Shown here piece by piece: positions 21,655-33,639 of a stretch of 64,000 nucleotides of DNA. Below the pieces are notes generated by a model. The model was not told where the DNA came from and did not search any database. It saw nothing but the letters and a program-made list of their open reading frames with translations. Made by a program: the position numbers and the translations under genes. The number at the start of each line of letters is the position of its first letter. The stretch's first letter is position 1. The DNA lies in NCBI RefSeq assembly GCF_958298935.1, contig NC_084940.1, positions 21,757,146 through 21,821,145 of the forward strand, in the 5' to 3' direction. The DNA comes from Phragmites australis (lineage: Eukaryota; Streptophyta; Magnoliopsida; Poales; Poaceae).

Positions 21655-24267
21655 CTAGACAACAGGTGCATCACCAGGTGCATTTTTGGTACAATACTTG
21701 TACGTGTGACCTATTTCATTGCACTGACTGCATCGCTTGACCCTAGGGCCAGCCTCGGATTCATCCATATCGTTGCAAATCCGACGAGTTTGTCTTCGGC
21801 CAGGTGCTTTCTTCATCTTTTCCAAATCAGGCACATATATTCTTGCAGGCCCTGGATTACTTGTAAAAGTGTCAACAATGTTGAAACCATACAGCTCATG
21901 ATTCTAGGTGTTGAGTATTTGATCTTTCATAAAATACTTTGAAACATATTGCCTGGGAAGCATATGGTGCTCCGCACACGTAGCTATGACGTGTGTACAA
22001 AGTTTGTGGAGTAATTGTGGCTTCTAGCAACTACAGATGCATGTCCCACTCCTTAGCACACACTCTTGAACATGCCGCTCACGTCTACCCCCCCTCCGAC
22101 CCTTATCCCATCACAGGACACTGAACCTGTGCTCCGCAGTCCCCTCTTGATTTGCGCGATGCATGTGGGCCTTCTTATTGGCCTTCTCCATGTACTCACA
22201 TAGCATCCATCCATAAAGCATACGATTGTCCTCCATTACAATCTTAGCAACTGCATACCAATCAATAAAGTACTTACAAGTCCCATGCAAAATGTCTTCT
22301 ACAATTCCAACTAGTGGTAAGGACCTCATTCCTCGCATGACCCAGTTATAAACCTCTGCAAGATTTGTAGTCATTACTCCATACCTTGCACCACCGTTGT
22401 TGTACAACAGAGCCCATTTTTCATTTGGCTCATTACGTATACACTGGGAGAAGCTCCGAATAGATGAGCCTGATCTCCTTACAATCTGCGGAGTATCGGT
22501 TGGAAGAGGTCCGAGAGCTATTGGTTCATCACCGTTAGGTGCAGCCTCCGCAGTTTGTTTTAGAGTCAGTTCATCAAGTCTTGCCCATAGTGCATTGAAC
22601 TTCTGTTGCTGGTTTTGACTGCACAACTTCTTGAAAAGCTTCATTAACTCTTTGTTTTTAAACTTTCTGTAGAAGTTCACACCCATATGGCGTATGCACC
22701 ACCTGCTTTTGAGGTCGGGCCACTGTGCTGCTACACCCCATCGAACGCTACCATGTTGCATATCCAGCAAAGCCTGCAACAATCCTGCATGTCTATCATG
22801 AATGAGACACACATCTGGTCGGTCAAGAATAATTGCATGTTTAACCCGCTCTAGGAACCAATACCAGCTGTCCCCGTTCTCACTCTCCACGAAAGCAAAC
22901 CCTAGTGGCAGGACTTGGTTGTTACTGTCGACCCCAATTGCAGACAATATCTGCCCTTTGTACTTCCCAGTCAGGAATGTTCCATCTAGGCATATGATGG
23001 GTCGGCAATATCGAAATGCTTTGATAGTTGCAGCGAATGCAAAGAAAGCACGCCGCAACACTCTTTTTCCCACTGTACTCCACATCAGTAGAGGGGTAAT
23101 GCTTGATATATAGTAGCTGCCTGGGTTTCTTCCACAAATTGTGGCTAATTGATGAGGTAGATTGTGATATGAATCTTCATATGTTCCGAACCTCATCTCA
23201 ATAGCCTTTTGTTTCGCCCTCCATGCCTTCACATAGTTTATTGTGTACTGGAACCTTTGCTCAATAGCACGGATTATTGATCGTGGCTCATACCTTAGGT
23301 TGTCCAAAATCTCCCCGTACATAACATTTGCAATGAAGGTAGAAGACAGGTTCCGGTGGGCGAACTCTATTTCCTCAATGTGACAATTATGTTCCTTAAC
23401 TATTGAGCACTGCCAGTAGTCTACCCATTTCCCTCTGAATGCGTGCACCCGCCAAGGACATTGCGGCACCAAACACTTCACATTGTACTCCCTTTTACTG
23501 GATTTAACAACCTTGAATTGCCTCCGAAGAGACAACGACCAGAATTTCACTACATCAATAACTGCCTCTTTTGTAGGGTACATAGCACCCTGTGACACCT
23601 TGTTCTCATGGTACTACCACGGTGTCCAGTCAGCCTCACTAACCACCAGCTTCGAAAATTCATGATCCCTCCACTCTGCAGGAACTGGAGTATTACCCTC
23701 CTCGTCAGATGAATCCCCATCAGCAAGGCCTTCCTCCAATTCTTCATCCTCCAAATCCATATCTTCAATGATGCTAGGGATGTGCTCCCCTTCATCAGTT
23801 ACACCCATCGGTTGCAGCTCTGGAATATCACCAACATCCTCCCTGGACCCGACATTAGCCGCCTCTGATTCATCTTCCACTATCTCACTTGGTCCTGCTA
23901 CTGCTTCCGCAGAGTTCACCTCAGTTTGATCTTTCAGGTACACCTCAGCTAACAAAACCAGCGGCAGGCCACGTTCACAACATATATCTATATACTACCT
24001 CCAAGTTGACGTGACTTCGATGGGAACAAGCTCACCAAAGTATCCATGACTAGCACGGCTGATGACAGCTTTCAACTTCAGCTCATGTTGTTGCGGATCC
24101 AGTTGGAAAACCCGCATGAGCCATTTGCACACACCCACAATGGTCCTCTCATTAGCTTTACTAAGACCCTTCATGACATGACAAAATCCAAACAGATCTA
24201 CACCGTTAGGACCGTACCTAATTTCACCCTCACCATAATATATCTGAAAAATTAATTTATCTACCAT
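21655..24267 (-). pseudogene. mudrA: MuDR-type MULE transposase
   Basis: One minus-strand frame runs from ATG 24,267 (MVDKLIFQIYYG, typical MuDR N-terminus) to TAG 21,655, 870 codon positions with in-frame stops at codons 91, 218, 719, 748 and 788 and no frameshift seen. In order it has an N-terminal MuDR region, an acidic linker, the MuDR DNA-binding domain (CLVPQCPWRVHAF, about codon 265), the DDE core (ICLDGTFLTGKYKGQIL and VCLIHDRHAGLLQAL, about codons 425-510), a CxxH motif (WCIRHM), a SWIM-type zinc finger (CICSC...LCTHVIA, about 742-760) and a C-terminal zinc knuckle (CSQCNEIGHTYKYC). The longest intact part is 495 codons (23,598-22,111). The catalytic core looks complete, but the stops make it non-functional. 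Confidence 0.92.
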
Positions 24268-24621
24268 CCCTGGAAACACCCGCAAACATAACCAATGTTA
24301 AGACAATAAACTATATTTCTAATTATCGAATAAAATAATTTCTAAATGCTACATCCTAGGTTCGCAAATTATCATATACTGCTACCTCCTACGTCGCACA
24401 TTACGACCCCAATATAGTAAAAATAATAAAATAAAAATAATATTCTACATTTCACTGCTATCGTACAATTTTCTAAGTAAATTTGACAATTTTCTAAATC
24501 CTAGGTCATACATGTCTAAAACCTATGTCATATACTACTACTGTACTAATTAACAACAATAAAAGGAAAAAAAGACTTACCCGAAATTAATCTTCAAATC
24601 CGCGGCTCAAATGCAGCATTA
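24268..24621. other. AT-rich MULE upstream region
   Basis: Upstream of the transposase. A possible splice acceptor (TTTCCAG before the ATG) suggests a 5' untranslated exon further up. The rest is AT-rich without a recognisable repeat. It ends at the junction with the truncated copia LTR. Confidence 0.5.
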
Positions 24622-25390
24622 ATATACTTCCACACTCCCAAGCATTAATGGCTTGCTGTTGCTGCTGAGCTCTACATTCACAAAGCCTTCCAAGAGCATT
24701 TAAAAGCCCTCCAAACATCTCTAGTGCTTAGTTTTGTGCAAATTTAGTGAGATTGTGTTTGGAGTGAAGTCGAGACACTTGAGCATTGAGTTCATCATCA
24801 AGCATTCGCTGTGATCATTTCTCTTGGAGCCTTGTGCTCCTAGATGACAAGGCATCGCTTGTAGAGCACCCAATCTTGTGGAGTGCCACGGAAAGTTTGT
24901 AATCGACATCAACTTGAGTAAGAAAATTCTAGCTTGATCTTTGTGGTCGCTAGAAGAGGATAGGGTTGGAGAAGACCCGGCCCTTTGTGAGCTCCTCAAC
25001 GGAGACGTAGGCACTTCTTTGTGAGGTGGCCGAACTCCGGGATGATCCCTTGTCTCTTCATTTGTGCAATTTTATTTAATTGTGTAGCTTTGAGATTTTT
25101 CATACAATTAGTCTTAGTGAACATCTTGCTAGTGTCTATTGTTGTTTAAGCTTTGTGCTGTTAAGTAGATTTAGTATCACCTTTTAGACTCTAAATGTTC
25201 TCGTTAATTCTTAGTTGTTCTCGAGCTCCTGTATAGATCGGAGACTCCGGACTAGACCGGATACTTCGGACAGACCGGAGTATCTGACCTTCACCGGAGT
25301 ATCCGGCATCTGTTTAATCCGGCAACTGATTAGTTTTAATTTTCAGAAAAGCCTATTCACCCCCCTCTAGACACTTCTATGTATATTTAA
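24622..25390 (+). repeat. 5' LTR of C1, first 930 bp missing
   Basis: This matches 34,270-35,037 of the 3' LTR base for base with few differences. The missing part is the U3 region, including the TCCGG repeat array and upstream promoter. The left break falls within the TATA run of the 3' LTR (TATATATA at about 34,269). The last two bases are TA in place of CA. Confidence 0.85.
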
Positions 25391-25391
25391 T

Positions 25392-25404
25392 TGGTATTAG
25401 AGCC
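25392..25404 (+). promoter_or_regulatory. primer-binding site, tRNA-iMet (C1)
   Basis: TGGTATTAGAGCC lies just inside the 5' LTR end, one mismatch from the initiator-Met complement. Confidence 0.85.
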
Positions 25405-25443
25405 TAACCTCCTAAAAGGCTTCACCGCTTGGAGGAAATCATT

Positions 25444-27614
25444 ATGTCGACATCCGGAAGCCCGAGGAGTTTAAAAGATGATCTGTCGAAGAATGATGAT
25501 GGTAATGGTAAGGGAAAGGGAAGTGAAGTTCCTTTCAATTATGATCGTTTAAATTCTTCGAGTAACTATTTCTCCGTGCCTTCCAGGCTTGCCCCATTCT
25601 TCGATGGTACACATTATGCCGCCTGGAGGCACAAAATGAAAATACATTTAATCTCTCTTCATCCAAGTATTTGGAAGATTGTTTGCATAGGCTTTGACTT
25701 GCCAGATGAAGATCAAGAGCTCACGTCAAATGAAGAGCAAAATATGCACCGCAATGCTCAAGCTACAAGTGTATTGCTTAGTGCCTTGAGTCCGGAGAAA
25801 TTCAATAAAGTGGATGGCCTCGAGGAGGCTAAGCAAATTATGGACTCTCTCCAAGTTGCTCATAAAGGGACAACAAGCGTGAGATAATCCAAGATAGAGT
25901 TACTTGAGTACAAGCTAGGAAGATTTGTGATGGAAGATCATGAAACTCCTCAAGCCATGTATGATCGAATGATGGTGCTTGTAAACAAGTTAAGAGGACT
26001 CGGGAGTGAGGACATTGATGATCATAAAGTGGTGAAAATATTTCTTAGAGCTTTTGCTCCTAGAAATCCCACTTTGGTGACATTCCTCAGAGAGAGGAGA
26101 CTACAAAAGGCTTACACCAAGCGATGTGCTTGGAAGGATACTTTCTCATGAGCTCATGGAAGAAGAAGCAAATGAAGTGAAGATTCATGCCAAACAAAGC
26201 TCAACCTCTAAGAACAAGGAGGTTGCATTCAAGGCAAGCAAAAGCAAACAAACTCAAGAATCAAGTGCAAGTGAAGAGGAAAGCTCCGAAGATGAAGAGG
26301 TGGCTTTCTTTGTGAAAAGATTCAAGAAGTTCATGAGAAAGGGAGGCTACTCCAAATACAAGAGAGACATGCCCAAGAAGAGAACATCAAGAAGGGCATG
26401 CTATGAATGTGGCGAAATTGGTCACTTCATAGCCTATTGTCCGAACAAGAAGATAGGAAAGGACAAGGAAGACAATAAAATCAAGCCATACAAGAAGGAC
26501 AAAAACAAGACCCACAAGAAGAAATATTCGGGTCAAGCACACATTGGAGAAGAGTGGGATTCAAATTCCGACTCCGACTCCGATGATGAAGGGGTCACCA
26601 CCATTGCCATCCGTGAGTCAACACCAAGAAAATCACTCTTAATGAGTGATGATGATGACGACTCCCCAAAGTGCTTCATGGCAAAAAGCCGCAAGGTAAA
26701 ATCTCAATCCAAGCTCCTAGATAGCGATAGTGAATATGATAGTGATTGTGATAGCTTGTTTAAAGGTTAGAATAAAAATGTCATGTCTAAAATAAAAGAG
26801 CTAATGGATACAATAGATAGTCATGAGGAGACCCTCGAGACAAGAGGACTTGCTCATCCTTGAAAAGGAGAGAAACCTTGAACTCGAGGAGCTCTTTGTT
26901 AAAGAGAAGGAGAAAGTTGAGAAATTATCAAATGATTGTGATTTGGCCAATTCCTCAATAGCCGACCTTAAGAGTAACAATTTTTTGCTTCAAGAGAAAT
27001 TATCTTGCTTGGATGAAAATTATAAAACTCTTGAAATGCAAATTGATACCCTTAAGAGTGGATCATCCAACTCTAATGAAGCTAACTTACTATCTAGTGC
27101 ATCTACTAGCAATGGATGCTCTTGTTGTTTCAATGTTGATATAAATGCTTGTATAACTAATGTTGAATCCTTGCAAGCGTTACAAAAGGAGAATGAGAGG
27201 CTAAATGCCTTGGTCAAATATGGATGCATCAAAACCTATAAATCAAAAGATGCACTCTACAAGACCATCCAAGCCAAAGATAACAAGCTAAAGAGAGGTC
27301 TTGGATTTGACCAATACACAAGCAAGCCAAATGGTCGTGTGATAATGAAAGGAGTGGAATGCCTCAACTTTGTCAAAGGAGGCAAGCAAGTTGATCACAC
27401 GGTTCAAGCAAAACAACCAAAGGCTCATGCTCCTCAATGCTCATTCTATGCCTCGTATATGCTCAAGAGAAACCACCGTGGTAAAGTGGTTGCTCTCTAT
27501 GTTGGTCCCCGCACAAGAGATAGAGTTGTCAAAAGGAATGTGTGGGTACCAAAGGTGCTTGTGACTAACGCTAAAGGACCCAAACAAATTTGGGTAACTA
27601 AAATAAAGGCATAA
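25444..27614 (+). pseudogene. C1 gag with zinc knuckle and coiled coil
   Basis: ATG 25,444 starts MSTSGSPRSL. The capsid part has FFDGTHYAAWRHKMKIHL (about 25,597-25,650), then a CCHC knuckle CYECGEIGHFIAYC (26,399-26,440), a basic and acidic linker with KCFMAKS (about 26,671-26,691), and a leucine/glutamate coiled coil with CNFN-like Cys cluster (GCSCCF, about 27,115). Defects: TAA 25,885-25,887, a +1 shift near 26,098, TAG 26,768-26,770 and a shift near 26,840. The C-terminal segment ends QIWVTKIKA with TAA at 27,612-27,614. It would form the particle shell and bind RNA. Confidence 0.88.
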
Positions 27615-27627
27615 CTTTGTTTTGTAG

Positions 27628-28803
27628 GCATACTCCTCCAGAGGATCAAGTTGGGTCATTGATAGTGGATGTACAAATCACATGACCGGAGAAAAGAGTA
27701 TGTTTTCTTCTTTTGAAGAGGATGGAGGACCTCATGAAAACATCGTTTTTGGTGATAATGGAAAAGGAGAGGTAATAGGCCTAGGTAAAATCGCCATCTC
27801 CAATGATCATTCTATTTCAAATGTCTTGTTAGTCAAATCTCTTAATTATAGTTTGTTATCCGTGTCACAATTATGTGAGATATGTTATAATTATCTTTTT
27901 ACTAATTAGGGTGTGATCGTCTCTAGAAGGGAAGATGCCTCAATAGCTTTCACCGGTAAGTTGAAGGTTAAACTTTATCTTGTTGATTTTTCAACGGATG
28001 AAGTGAAGCCTAAAACTTGCTTGATGGCTAAGTCTAGCATGGGTTGGCTTTGGCACCGCCGACTAGCCCATGTTGGCATGAGGAATTTGTCTAAGTTTCA
28101 AAAAGGCGAACACATCCTAGGACTAACAAATGTTTCTTTTGAGAAAAATAGAATTTGTAATGCTTGTCAAGCGGGAAAACAAGTCAGAGCACCTCATCCC
28201 ACCAAAAATGTGATGACAACTACAAGACCATTGGAGCTCCTCCACATGGACTTATTTGGGCCAATTGCCTACATAAGTATTGAAGGTAACAAATATGATC
28301 TAGTTATTGTTGATGACTTTTCACGTTTCACTTGGGTATTCTTCTTGCATGACAAAAGCGAAACACAAGCTATTTTCAAGAAGTTTGTAAGAAGAGCCCA
28401 AAATGAATTTGAAGTGAAGATCAAAAGAGTGAGAAGTGACAACAGAAGCGAGTTCAAGAATATACAAGTTCAAGAGTTTCTTGATGAAGAAGGGATCAAG
28501 CATGAATTCTCGGCACCTTACTCCCCTCAACAAAATGGACTAGTCGAGAGGAAAAATAGGACTCTAATTGAGTCGGCAAGAACAATGCTTGATGAATACA
28601 AGATATCGGATCAATTTTGGGTGGAAGCAATCAACACCGCATGCAATGCCATCAATCGGTTGTATCTACACAAGATATTGAACAAGACCGCATATGAGCT
28701 TCTAACCGGTAACAAACCAAATGTTTCTTACTTTAAAGTTTTTGGTAGCAAATGCTTTATTTTGAATAAGAAAGAAAAAATTATAAATTTGCTCCAAAAG
28801 TAG
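27628..28803 (+). pseudogene. C1 protease and integrase
   Basis: The frame starts AYSSRGSSWVIDSGCTNHM, with the aspartic protease DSG at about 27,661-27,670. A TAG at 27,907-27,909 replaces a probable GAG. Integrase shows the zinc motif HRRLAHVG plus CNACQAGK (28,054-28,190), the first Asp in LLHMDLFGP (28,236-28,262), a VRSDNRSEF segment where the second Asp lies (28,429-28,455), and the Glu in PQQNGLVERKNRTL (28,527-28,568). In most copia elements the second motif reads SDNGxEF; here the Gly is Arg. The frame is lost near 28,785. Confidence 0.9.
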
Positions 28804-28888
28804 ATGAAGGCTTTATGCTTGGTTATGGATCAAATGCATACGCCTACCGTGATTTCAACAAAACCACCGGTACACACGTGTTGATCAA

Positions 28889-30493
28889 ATCATCCAAAGA
28901 GATCACCCCGTGGACAACATACTTGGTGCTTTACAAAAGGGGGTAACTACTCGCTCAAGAATTGCAAATTTTTGTGAATTTTACTCCTTTGTTTCCTCTT
29001 TGGAGCCTTTGAAGGTAGAAGAAGCCCTTGATGATCCGGATTGGGTGATGGCCATGCAAGAAGAATTGAACAACTTCAAAAGGAATGAAGTTTGGTCCTT
29101 ATTGGAAAGACCAAAACAAAATGTGATTGGCACAAAATGGGTCTTCCGCAACAAACAAGATGAAAATGGGATAGTAATAAGGAACAAGGCACGGTCGGTT
29201 GCTCAAGGGTTCACTCAAATTGAAGGTTTGGATTTTGGTGAGACTTATGCTCCCGTAGCTAGGCTTGAGTCAATTCGCATATTGTTAGCCTATGCTACTC
29301 ACCATGATTTCAAGCTATATCAAATGGACGTGAGGAGTGTATTCCTTAATGGACCAATTTCTGAATTGGTGTATGTGGAGAAATCGCCCGGCTTTGAAGA
29401 TCCCAAGTACCCCTCACATGTTTACAAACTCCATAAGGCGCTCTATGGGCTAAAGCAAGCCCCAAGAGCATGGTATGAACGCCTTAGGAATTTTCTTGTT
29501 AAAAAGGGCTTTGAAATAGGCAAAGCCGACTCTACTCTCTTTACTAAGAATGTTGATAATGATTTATTTGTTTGCCAAATATATGTTGATGACATCATAT
29601 TTGGTTCTACTAATCAACAATTTTGTGAAGATTTTAGTAGGATCATGACAAGAAGATTTGAGATGTCAATGATGGGGGAATTAAAGTTCGTTCTCGGATT
29701 TCAAATCAAACAACTCAAGGAAGGAACTTTTATTTGCCAAACAAAGTATATCAAAGACATGCTCAAGAAGGTTGACATAGAGAATGCCAAACCTATCAAG
29801 ACACCCATGCAAACCAATGGTCATCTTGATCTCAATGGAGAAGGAAAAAGCGTGGATCAAAAGGTATATCGCTCCATGATAGGTTATTTACTTTATCTTT
29901 GTGCATCTAGGCCCGATATCATGCTTAGTGTGTGCATGTGTGCAAGATTTTAAGCCACTCCAAAAGAGTGCCATTTAATGGCCGTTAAGAGGATTCTTTG
30001 ATATTTAGTTCATCCACCTTACCTTGGCTTATGGTATCCTAAAGGGTCATCCTTCGACCTCATCGGCTATTCGGATTCTGATTATGCCGGCTGCAAAGTA
30101 GATAGGAAGAGCACTTCGGGGACTTGCCCATTCTTGGGTAGGTCCTTAGTGTCTTGGTCGTCCAAGAAACAAAACTCTGTAGCCCTATCCACCGCCGAAG
30201 CCGAATATGTTGCCGCGGGAGATTATGGCCACAACACATCCAAAATTCCACTTTTGTGTGATAATGAGAGTGCCATCAAAATAGCTAACAACCCCGTGCA
30301 ACACTCAAGAACCAAGCATATAGATATTAGACATCACTTCTTGAGAGACCATGCAACAAAAGGGGATATCGACATTCGGCATGTGAGAACCGAAAGACAA
30401 CTAGCCAATATCCTCACTAAGCCACTAGGCGAGCAAAGGTTTTGCGAGTTGAGATGTGAATTAAATATCCTAGATTCTCGAAACGTGGCTTGA
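28889..30493 (+). pseudogene. C1 reverse transcriptase and RNase H
   Basis: The join from integrase to RT is shortened: sequence passes almost directly from IKSSKE to DHPVDNILG. RT has QMDVRSVFLNG (29,321-29,353), LYGLKQAPRAWY (29,443-29,478) and the active site CQIYVDDIIFGS (29,574-29,609). TAA at 29,951-29,953 and TGA at about 29,999-30,001 each look like C-to-T changes. RNase H follows in the same frame (GYSDSDYAGCKVDRKSTSGT and ALSTAEAEYVAAG) with a deletion of about 15-20 codons after AAG, before LLCDNESAIKIA. It ends at 30,493. The intact RT core runs to 29,950. Confidence 0.92.
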
Positions 30494-31235
30494 ACTGTTG
30501 CATACATTTGATTGCTATAGAGTTATAGCTTTCTTAGCTAGGAGTTTGCAAAAACTGCATTTTTGAGTGCTATTTTCAAAATTATTTGATTCTTTGATCT
30601 TTTGATCATAATTTGCTACTTGTGATCATGGTTATGTAATGATGCTTGTTGGCTGATCACATTTGGCAAAATAGTCTTATATATCCAACGTTCATGTCCC
30701 GGAAAAATTCCTCCTCAAATTTCAGCCTTCTCTCTATTCAGTCACAGTTCCAGGTGTCGGAATGTCCGGTGTTCACCGAAGTATCCAGTACATGATACTG
30801 TTCATGTATCTGCTGATTCCTCTCCAGACTCTAGTTACCGGAAAGTCCAGTCTTCACCGGAGTCTCCGGTAAAGTATCTGATCCGGAGTCTCCGGTCTTC
30901 ACCGAAGTCTCCGGGTTCTCCAGATTCTTATATCCCCCTCTACCCAAACAGTTGCTCAAACTCATCTTTTCTCAACTCCTCTCACCTCAAGTGAACCTCT
31001 CTGGCGATTTTGAAGAACAACCAAGGAGTTTCAACATTTCCATCGTTTCTCACTCGAATCCAAGATCGAAAACTCCGAACATCTCTATTCATCAACTCAC
31101 CGGAGTGATTTTTGCCCCAAAAGGTACTTTTTCCGAAATTTTCCCGATCTCTCAATGCCACCTCTAGGATTGATTTCCTTTGGTAGAATAGCTTCTTATA
31201 CTTCTTAGAACTTGTTCCTCTACCAGATCTAACTC
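30494..31235 (+). other. C1 spacer with TCCGG motifs
   Basis: There is no coding domain. From 30,745 to 30,930 the motif CCGGAGTCTCCGGT and variants with TTCACCG occur six or more times, as in the 3' LTR. A further pair lies at about 31,285-31,310. Confidence 0.6.
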
Positions 31236-32865
31236 TTGTTGGCCAAATCTCCCAAAAACCCTAAGTTTTTAAGACTGACTCAGGCTGACCGGAGTATCCG
31301 GTGTTCACCGAATACTCCAGCATCTGTCAGCTTTTCAGCATCAGCCTTGTCATCAAATCATCTTCGCATCCTCCTTAATTCTTCTTTCTCTATATCTCAA
31401 GAAGATCGTCATGGCCGGAGATTGATTTTGAAAGGTCACACTTTCGAGCGGAAGAAGAAACAGAAAAACGATCCTCGTGCTCAAGAGCTTAATGCATCAG
31501 CTCAATCGGAGGATAGTGGGAGCGGACATGCGAGTGGTGAACGAGTTCGCAAAGTGGTCAAGAAAACAATATCATCACAAGCCACTGAAAGAGGCATTCG
31601 CATTGAAGAAGAGACCTTTGCTGAAGAATCACAAAGATCCAATGTTGCTCTATGCAGGACCAAGAGTCAAGCTATGAGAGGTCGTGAGAGTGGACGTGGA
31701 AAGGGTTTGGCTCCAGTGACAGCAGGAAGGGGAAGAGGTAGCATGCCATCTTGGGAAGGGAGAGGCAAAGGCATTGCTATGGAAAATAGTTCTGAGTCTG
31801 ATGCAGCTGAAGAAGAGGATGAAGAAGAACAAGAGGAAGATAATATGATTGGACCTCTGAAACTTCATAGACCCCTCAGAACAGCTTCACCTTTTGATAC
31901 TCCAAAGCAGACAGTTAATTACATGAAGCATGTGTCAATGGTGAACACTGAGAAGATGACAAATCCTTTTGACTATGAAAAGAGGCTTTGCTCATCATTC
32001 CCGTTTTGATACTCGTGATACACATAAGGATCAAATTCACAATGAGCATCAACTCACCTTGGAAGAGCTTGGGTTTATGTATCTTAATCTTGGAAGAGTT
32101 GAGCTTGGAAAACTCACCGGTATGAGGCCATTCTACAGATGTTTGAAGTCACTATTTTGACTCACATTGGCACCTAAAAGCAGGGATGCAACCACAGTGC
32201 AGAGCATCTCAAGGAACCTCCTCGCTGCTATGTCCAATGATCATGCACCCTTTAGTGTGGCATATTTCCTATGGGAAGAAATAGTCTTCACATCAAAATC
32301 ACCTATCAAGAGTTGTGGGTATGCTCCATACATCATGTCAATCATCGAGCGTGTATCCAAGAAGACATTCATGAAGGAGATCAAACACGAACCATGTCGG
32401 ATGAGGCCTTTAAACATCCAAGCTCCATCTCCTTCGCCATCTCCTCCTCATGTTCCCCCGAGCACAAGGAAAATTGCCTCGAGACGTGCTCCTCCTCGAG
32501 GGTCATCTTTCATAAAGAGCGCTCGCAAAGCTATCTTTAATGTGTGCACTCACAATGCGACTCAGATCAAGGAGCAGAATGTCCGACTGAAGAAAATGGA
32601 GAAATGACAAAAGGCAATATATGCCTCAATGAACCTTCAGCCGCCCTGCTCTCCCATCATTTCGGATAAAGCAGAGAGTGCATCCATTGAATTTGAGAAT
32701 CCATGGGCTTATGGTGAAGCCCAAACAGCTGCCGAGAGCTCTCAAGCACAACCTAACGATGACTCCTCCGATGCCAAATATGTTCCTACAGTGAGCTCCT
32801 CTCCTGATGGCAACAATGATGGAAGTGAGGATGAAGACGATGAAGATGAAGAAAGAAGCGATTAG
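31236..32865 (+). pseudogene. C1 additional ORF (ORF3, env-like position)
   Basis: Three frame segments join into one protein of about 500-540 aa: 31,236-31,985, then 31,985-32,157 after a shift, 32,161-32,604 after TGA, and 32,608-32,865 after another TGA. It begins basic and serine-rich, then an Arg-Gly stretch with SGRGKGLAP, an acidic run (31,800-31,850), a conserved-looking middle (ELGFMYLNLGRVELGKL and SVAYFLWEEIVF) and an acidic tail. I see no clear signal peptide or membrane helix, so an envelope role is not supported by sequence; position alone is env-like. Middle parts resemble proteins annotated as plant retrotransposon accessory ORFs. The start codon is uncertain. Confidence 0.65.
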
Positions 32866-33326
32866 TTTCTCTCCTCTTTTTGGTGCTTGATGCCAAAGGG
32901 GGACAGAGAAAGATCAGATTCTTAGTTTCCTTAGTTTCCTTCCTTTTTTTTAGCTTTGGACTCTTTATCTTTTCATCGCTGTTGGATATTGAGACTTATC
33001 TATTGTGTCTAATGAACTATGTGTTTTGTTTAAAATTTGTAAGACTCTTTCATGTTAGTGTGATGCTTGTCGTATTTATTAAATTGAGTGTGATACATAT
33101 CTTGTCATAGGCATCTTGAATACTTTTATATACTTGATATTGCATCCCACAGATCCTAGGATATAGGGGGTGCTCTTGCAAAATTTTCTCTTAAATATGT
33201 GCATTTGAGTTTAACTCGATCCTAATTCAATGCACACATTTAGGGGGATCTCGCCATATCTTCTAGAATTCAAAATCCTTTTTCAACTATCTTTTGTAAG
33301 CTTTAATCGTGTTGTCATCAATCACC
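32866..33326 (+). other. C1 3' untranslated region
   Basis: No gene seen. It has a T-rich stretch at 32,930-32,990 and ends at the polypurine tract. Confidence 0.55.
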
Positions 33327-33338
33327 AAAAAGGGGACA
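33327..33338 (+). promoter_or_regulatory. polypurine tract of C1
   Basis: AAAAAGGGGACA precedes the LTR start TGGGCTTATTG. The same context (ATCAATCACCAAAAAGGGG) precedes the C2 LTR at 9,940. Confidence 0.85.
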
Positions 33339-33639
33339 TTGGGCTTATTGATGACAAAATGATTAAGGAATTAATATGTTTATCAAAGTAATGAACAGGT
33401 CTTAGTCTCAATTGTGAAGACTTATGACGGTTGACGCCCCTCGAAAAGAAAAGAGAAGCAATGAGTAGTACCCAATAGGATTTAAATTTTTCTATCTTTT
33501 AAATTGAGTCTAGGGTAGCCGTACTATTAAGAGGGTTGCATTTGTTTGCTGTTATGGTGTCTCAATGCTCAAGATAACCTTTAGAATCAATAAGTTGAGA
33601 GACACACTCACCCACGGACACCGGGAAGATAGACAGAAG

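Larger units (their letters stand above)
19140..24621 (-). mobile_element. Mutator-like element with transposase and plant mobile domain gene
   Basis: A mudrA-like transposase and a plant mobile domain gene lie head to tail on the minus strand, 147 bp apart. Both are decayed. I could not match terminal inverted repeats. The left side has a GC-rich hairpin block (19,228-19,340) that may belong to the terminus; the right side is cut by the copia element C1 at about 24,622. The borders given are therefore estimates. Confidence 0.8.

Noticed and set aside
31236..32865. Envelope glycoprotein gene
   Set aside because: The position is right, but no signal peptide, membrane anchor or glycoprotein pattern is visible; kept as an additional ORF only.
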